A stretch of DNA of 64,000 nt, taken from Hymenobacter fodinae (GTDB lineage: Bacteria > Bacteroidota > Bacteroidia > Cytophagales > Hymenobacteraceae). The DNA is taken from the NCBI RefSeq assembly GCF_004745825.1, contig NZ_SRLA01000001.1, forward strand, positions 1,302,001 through 1,366,000. Reading direction: 5' to 3'. This document shows positions 62,085 through 64,000 of the stretch, one piece after another. The notes beneath the pieces are model-generated. The model saw only the letters and a list, made by a program, of their open reading frames with translations. It had not been told where the DNA came from and did no database searches. A program made the translations under genes and the position numbers. Positions within the stretch are counted from its first letter, which is position 1. Each line of letters opens with the position of its first letter.

Positions 62085-62525
62085 TTAGGGTATGATGGAA
62101 ACGTTCAGAGTAGTCAGGTCGGCTACTGAGCCGGGCAGCCAGGTTTTCTGGAGCAGCGCGGCAATGTGCTCCGGCAGGTCTGCCACTGTCAGCGGCCGGG
62201 CTGGCCTAGCCACCACGTAATACCGCGAATCGGCCCGCTCGTGGAGGCGCGCTTTGGCGAAGGAAAACAGGCCGCGCTGGGCATAGCGTGCCGCGCCGGG
62301 GTAACTGCTCTCATCGGCTCCCACTTCCAGCTGCACCGCCTCCGCCGAACCGCCAGCCGGCCGCGTCAGGAAATACTGATGTAGCTCTAGCAGCGCCTCC
62401 TGAGACGCCGCCACCGATTCGGGCAGTATCCCGCCGCCGGAAGCCACATGCAAGATATAGCCGTTGCTATCCGTAGCAAACCAATCAATATCCGCGTCTT
62501 CCTGGTCTATCTCGTCAATGCGCAT
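62085..62525 (-). CDS. Hypothetical protein, unknown
   Basis: A 146-residue soluble protein with GC-rich, host-like codon use. It starts MRIDEIDQEDADIDWFATDS and has YYVVARPARPLTVADLPEHI near 100. I do not recognise the family; the acidic start and a small alpha/beta pattern resemble immunity or SMI1-like proteins, but that is weak. It begins 9 nt after the stop of the AT-rich PIN gene, which is therefore directly upstream on the same strand. Confidence 0.6.
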   Translation of the reverse strand: MRIDEIDQEDADIDWFATDSNGYILHVASGGGILPESVAASQEALLELHQYFLTRPAGGSAEAVQLEVGADESSYPGAARYAQRGLFSFAKARLHERADSRYYVVARPARPLTVADLPEHIAALLQKTWLPGSVADLTTLNVSIIP

Positions 62526-62534
62526 TTCTCTATA

Positions 62535-62999
62535 TCAATTATAATTTATGTTTTCTGGCCTGCTAGCGACAGTTGCTGAGAATCCAGGGAAGTTTAATAA
62601 ATCAAACGTGAAGCCTTCATCAATAGTGATAGCAATTTTTCTTTCTGATAATAGTACAACAGGGATATGTTCATGATCTTGAGCATTAGATTTAAACTTT
62701 GAAACGCGGCGTTTGGAGAAATGCTCGTCTTTGAATGCCTGTATTGCATCAGGTTTTATTTTTTTTAGCCTTCCTTCTCTTGTCAATAGGTCAATTATGG
62801 CTGGTATACTTGTTTCTGAATAGGCACCTATTGATGATCTGAGATATTCTACTAATAATTTTTGAGATACAACTAAGTGCGGTGTCGTTGTTATATCTTT
62901 TGTATCCTTAATCAACCAAAGAATAAGTTTTTTGTATTCTGGATCCAATGGTGTGCAAAAATTCTTTGCAACATTATTGTCGATAAATATGTCTTTCAT
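62535..62999 (-). CDS. PIN-domain-like ribonuclease, probable defence effector
   Basis: A 154-residue AT-rich gene. A PIN fold can be read from its acidic quartet in order: Asp7 in IFIDNNVAKNF, Glu51 in KLLVEYLRSS, Asp108 in DHEHIPVVLLSERKIAITID, and Asp127 in the same segment before EGF. This matches the PIN pattern in which D...A...VTND.DF ends the domain. PIN enzymes cut RNA using Mg2+ or Mn2+. Its ATG directly follows the TAG of the ATPase gene (TAGATG), so the two are translationally coupled. It has no antitoxin-like partner, so the ATPase is the likely control. Confidence 0.65.
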   Translation of the reverse strand: MKDIFIDNNVAKNFCTPLDPEYKKLILWLIKDTKDITTTPHLVVSQKLLVEYLRSSIGAYSETSIPAIIDLLTREGRLKKIKPDAIQAFKDEHFSKRRVSKFKSNAQDHEHIPVVLLSERKIAITIDEGFTFDLLNFPGFSATVASRPENINYN

Positions 63000-64000
63000 C
63001 TATTCCGTTGCTGCAATAGCAATATTCATTACGTCCATCATGTATGTATCAAAAAAACTGTCAGGTGCTCCTGTTATCCTGCCGTCTTTCTCAAAATTAA
63101 CTTCATGTAATATTGATGTATTGGCAACTTTTTCTAGATAATAAACCTTGACGTCATTTGTGCTTAATTCGCCTTCAGCTATTAATAATCTTATTCTGTT
63201 AATAAGGTACTCGCTATGTGATTCAATTATATACTGTTTGTTATTTTCGTTTATTTGTTTGGTTAGATAATTCGCAAAATTGGCTTGTACTTTTGGATGT
63301 AAATGTATTTCTGGCTGTGATACTGCTAATAATGAGTTGCTGCCTAACTGTAGATCTGCTACAATTATAGGTAAAAACTGGCTTAAGCCAAATCCTACGT
63401 CGCTAAGTGAAGATTGAAAAGATTTTTCGCTGGTTTTTAGCTTCAATTCAAATCGACCGCCTTTTAACTTGTGTGATTTAATATCTGTTGCTAATTCTAA
63501 ATCTATAAGTGTGTCTTTTAATTTTGTCATTTTAATATCGTTCTTCTCCTCCCATTCAACTAACTGGTCTACATATCCTTCTCCCGAAAAATTCACTTTT
63601 CTTTTTGATCCTGACTTCTGATAATATGTCCTTTGAGGTGGATATCTGAACGATCCTATGAAGTTGAATTTGTTTTCAATATACCCAATTGTGCTAAAGA
63701 TAGTGTGATTAATGTGTTTCATAAAATAATTTGTTTCATTATCCATAAAATCGCTAAACATTTCTTCTAAAGAATCAAATTTAGCGTCTTCAAATGATAT
63801 AACATTTTTAGTATATTTTTGTTTTTTGGAGTTTTTAATTTGTGGAATGTTTTGGAATCGTTTTTTAAGTTCTTTTAATATAAATCCTAAGGCAAATGCT
63901 TGAATGCTTAAACAATATGTTTGCCTTTTTTGTCCATCTTCGTTTTCATAATACTTGGATGATATTTTTATATTTAAAAAATCATTCTCTAACGATAGTT
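63000..64000 (-). CDS. AAA ATPase (OLD/DUF3696-like), partial at right edge
   Basis: The frame is open from 64000 to the stop at 63000; 333 C-terminal codons are visible and the start and Walker A lie outside the window. The ABC/SMC-type signature SDVGFGLSQFLPIIVA, the Walker B region LLAVSQPEIHLHPKVQANFA and the H-loop YIIESHSEYLINRIRLLI are present. Such ATPases with a DUF3696-type end occur in anti-phage and other defence islands. The DNA is strongly AT-rich and free of GGCCTAG. It is coupled to the PIN gene downstream, forming a two-gene module. Confidence 0.75.
   Translation of the reverse strand, partial: LSLENDFLNIKISSKYYENEDGQKRQTYCLSIQAFALGFILKELKKRFQNIPQIKNSKKQKYTKNVISFEDAKFDSLEEMFSDFMDNETNYFMKHINHTIFSTIGYIENKFNFIGSFRYPPQRTYYQKSGSKRKVNFSGEGYVDQLVEWEEKNDIKMTKLKDTLIDLELATDIKSHKLKGGRFELKLKTSEKSFQSSLSDVGFGLSQFLPIIVADLQLGSNSLLAVSQPEIHLHPKVQANFANYLTKQINENNKQYIIESHSEYLINRIRLLIAEGELSTNDVKVYYLEKVANTSILHEVNFEKDGRITGAPDSFFDTYMMDVMNIAIAATE

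Larger units (their letters stand above)
2233..62211. repeat. GGCCTAG/CTAGGCC dispersed heptamer, about 95 copies
   Basis: Copies were counted by eye across the window and the number is approximate. Extended forms are CTAGGCCAGT, CTAGGCCACT and the full palindrome GGCCTAGGCC. Both orientations are about equally common. About half are between genes, often at gene ends, where several provide TAG stop codons (genes ending at 14,828, 15,467, 22,813, 42,497, 51,164, 56,418 and others). Others lie in coding DNA in various frames. None is in 11,977-12,471 or 62,535-64,000. Confidence 0.85.

Overview
The window is chromosomal DNA from a GC-rich member of the Bacteroidota, most likely Hymenobacter or a close relative in the Hymenobacteraceae. 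The evidence is Bacteroidota-specific families (a giant LptD-like protein, DUF5916, DUF5723, a paired DUF4097 locus, a SulP transporter fused to carbonic anhydrase, a carboxypeptidase-regulatory-domain outer-membrane receptor), promoters of the form TAnnTTTG with a TTG-like -33 box, and few Shine-Dalgarno sequences. Genus is inferred from overall character; no search was run. There are no rRNA or tRNA genes, no insertion sequences and no CRISPR array that I can see.

Layout. 0-5 kb: rpsP-rimM-trmD, a fatty-acid desaturase, an RluA-type pseudouridine synthase and panB, all on the minus strand. 5-12 kb: the envelope cluster LptD-like / amidase / MlaD, then an acyl-CoA carboxylase beta subunit and an AT-rich membrane gene. 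12-22 kb: a mixed run with a HEXXH protease, a small phosphatase, a frameshifted DUF1572 gene, pyruvate:quinone oxidoreductase, a SirB1-like protein, a redoxin, a phosphopantetheinyl transferase, a WD40 protein and a DivIVA-domain protein. 22-26 kb: folB, then a sigma factor / anti-sigma factor / DUF4097 / DUF4097 operon. 26-33 kb: an outer-membrane receptor and a BlaI-BlaR1-type pair. 33-48 kb: DUF5916, MeaB, DUF5723, a beta-propeller protein, NUDIX, L,D-transpeptidase, a lipase-like hydrolase, an FAD reductase, YitT, an SDR and DUF2490. 48-62 kb: SulP-carbonic anhydrase, ankyrin, DoxX, SDRs, ABC-F, YjjG, Gfo/Idh/MocA and AraC. From 62.5 kb to the right edge the DNA becomes AT-rich and holds a PIN-domain gene translationally coupled to an AAA ATPase that runs off the window, a candidate defence module.

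Two results stand out. First, the receptor gene at 26.5 kb and the blaI-blaR1 operon at 29.3 kb have the same promoter design: a 16-bp palindrome (TACGAA-N4-TTCGTA type) just upstream of the -33 box, a 19-nt spacer, a TATGTTT(A/G) -7 box and, exactly 3 nt later, a second palindrome. This predicts one regulon in which an envelope-sensing M56 protease controls an outer-membrane receptor. Second, the 7-mer GGCCTAG/CTAGGCC occurs about 95 times (my count by eye), roughly ten times chance. It lies in genes, in stop codons and in the loops of several nested intergenic palindromes, in equal orientation, and it is absent from the two AT-rich segments. The intergenic DNA is otherwise dominated by dispersed palindromic repeats of at least four families, often nested inside one another, and by TCAC/GTGA tandem tracts. 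Three genes carry single-base deletions (14.96 kb, about 53.99 kb, about 54.19 kb).
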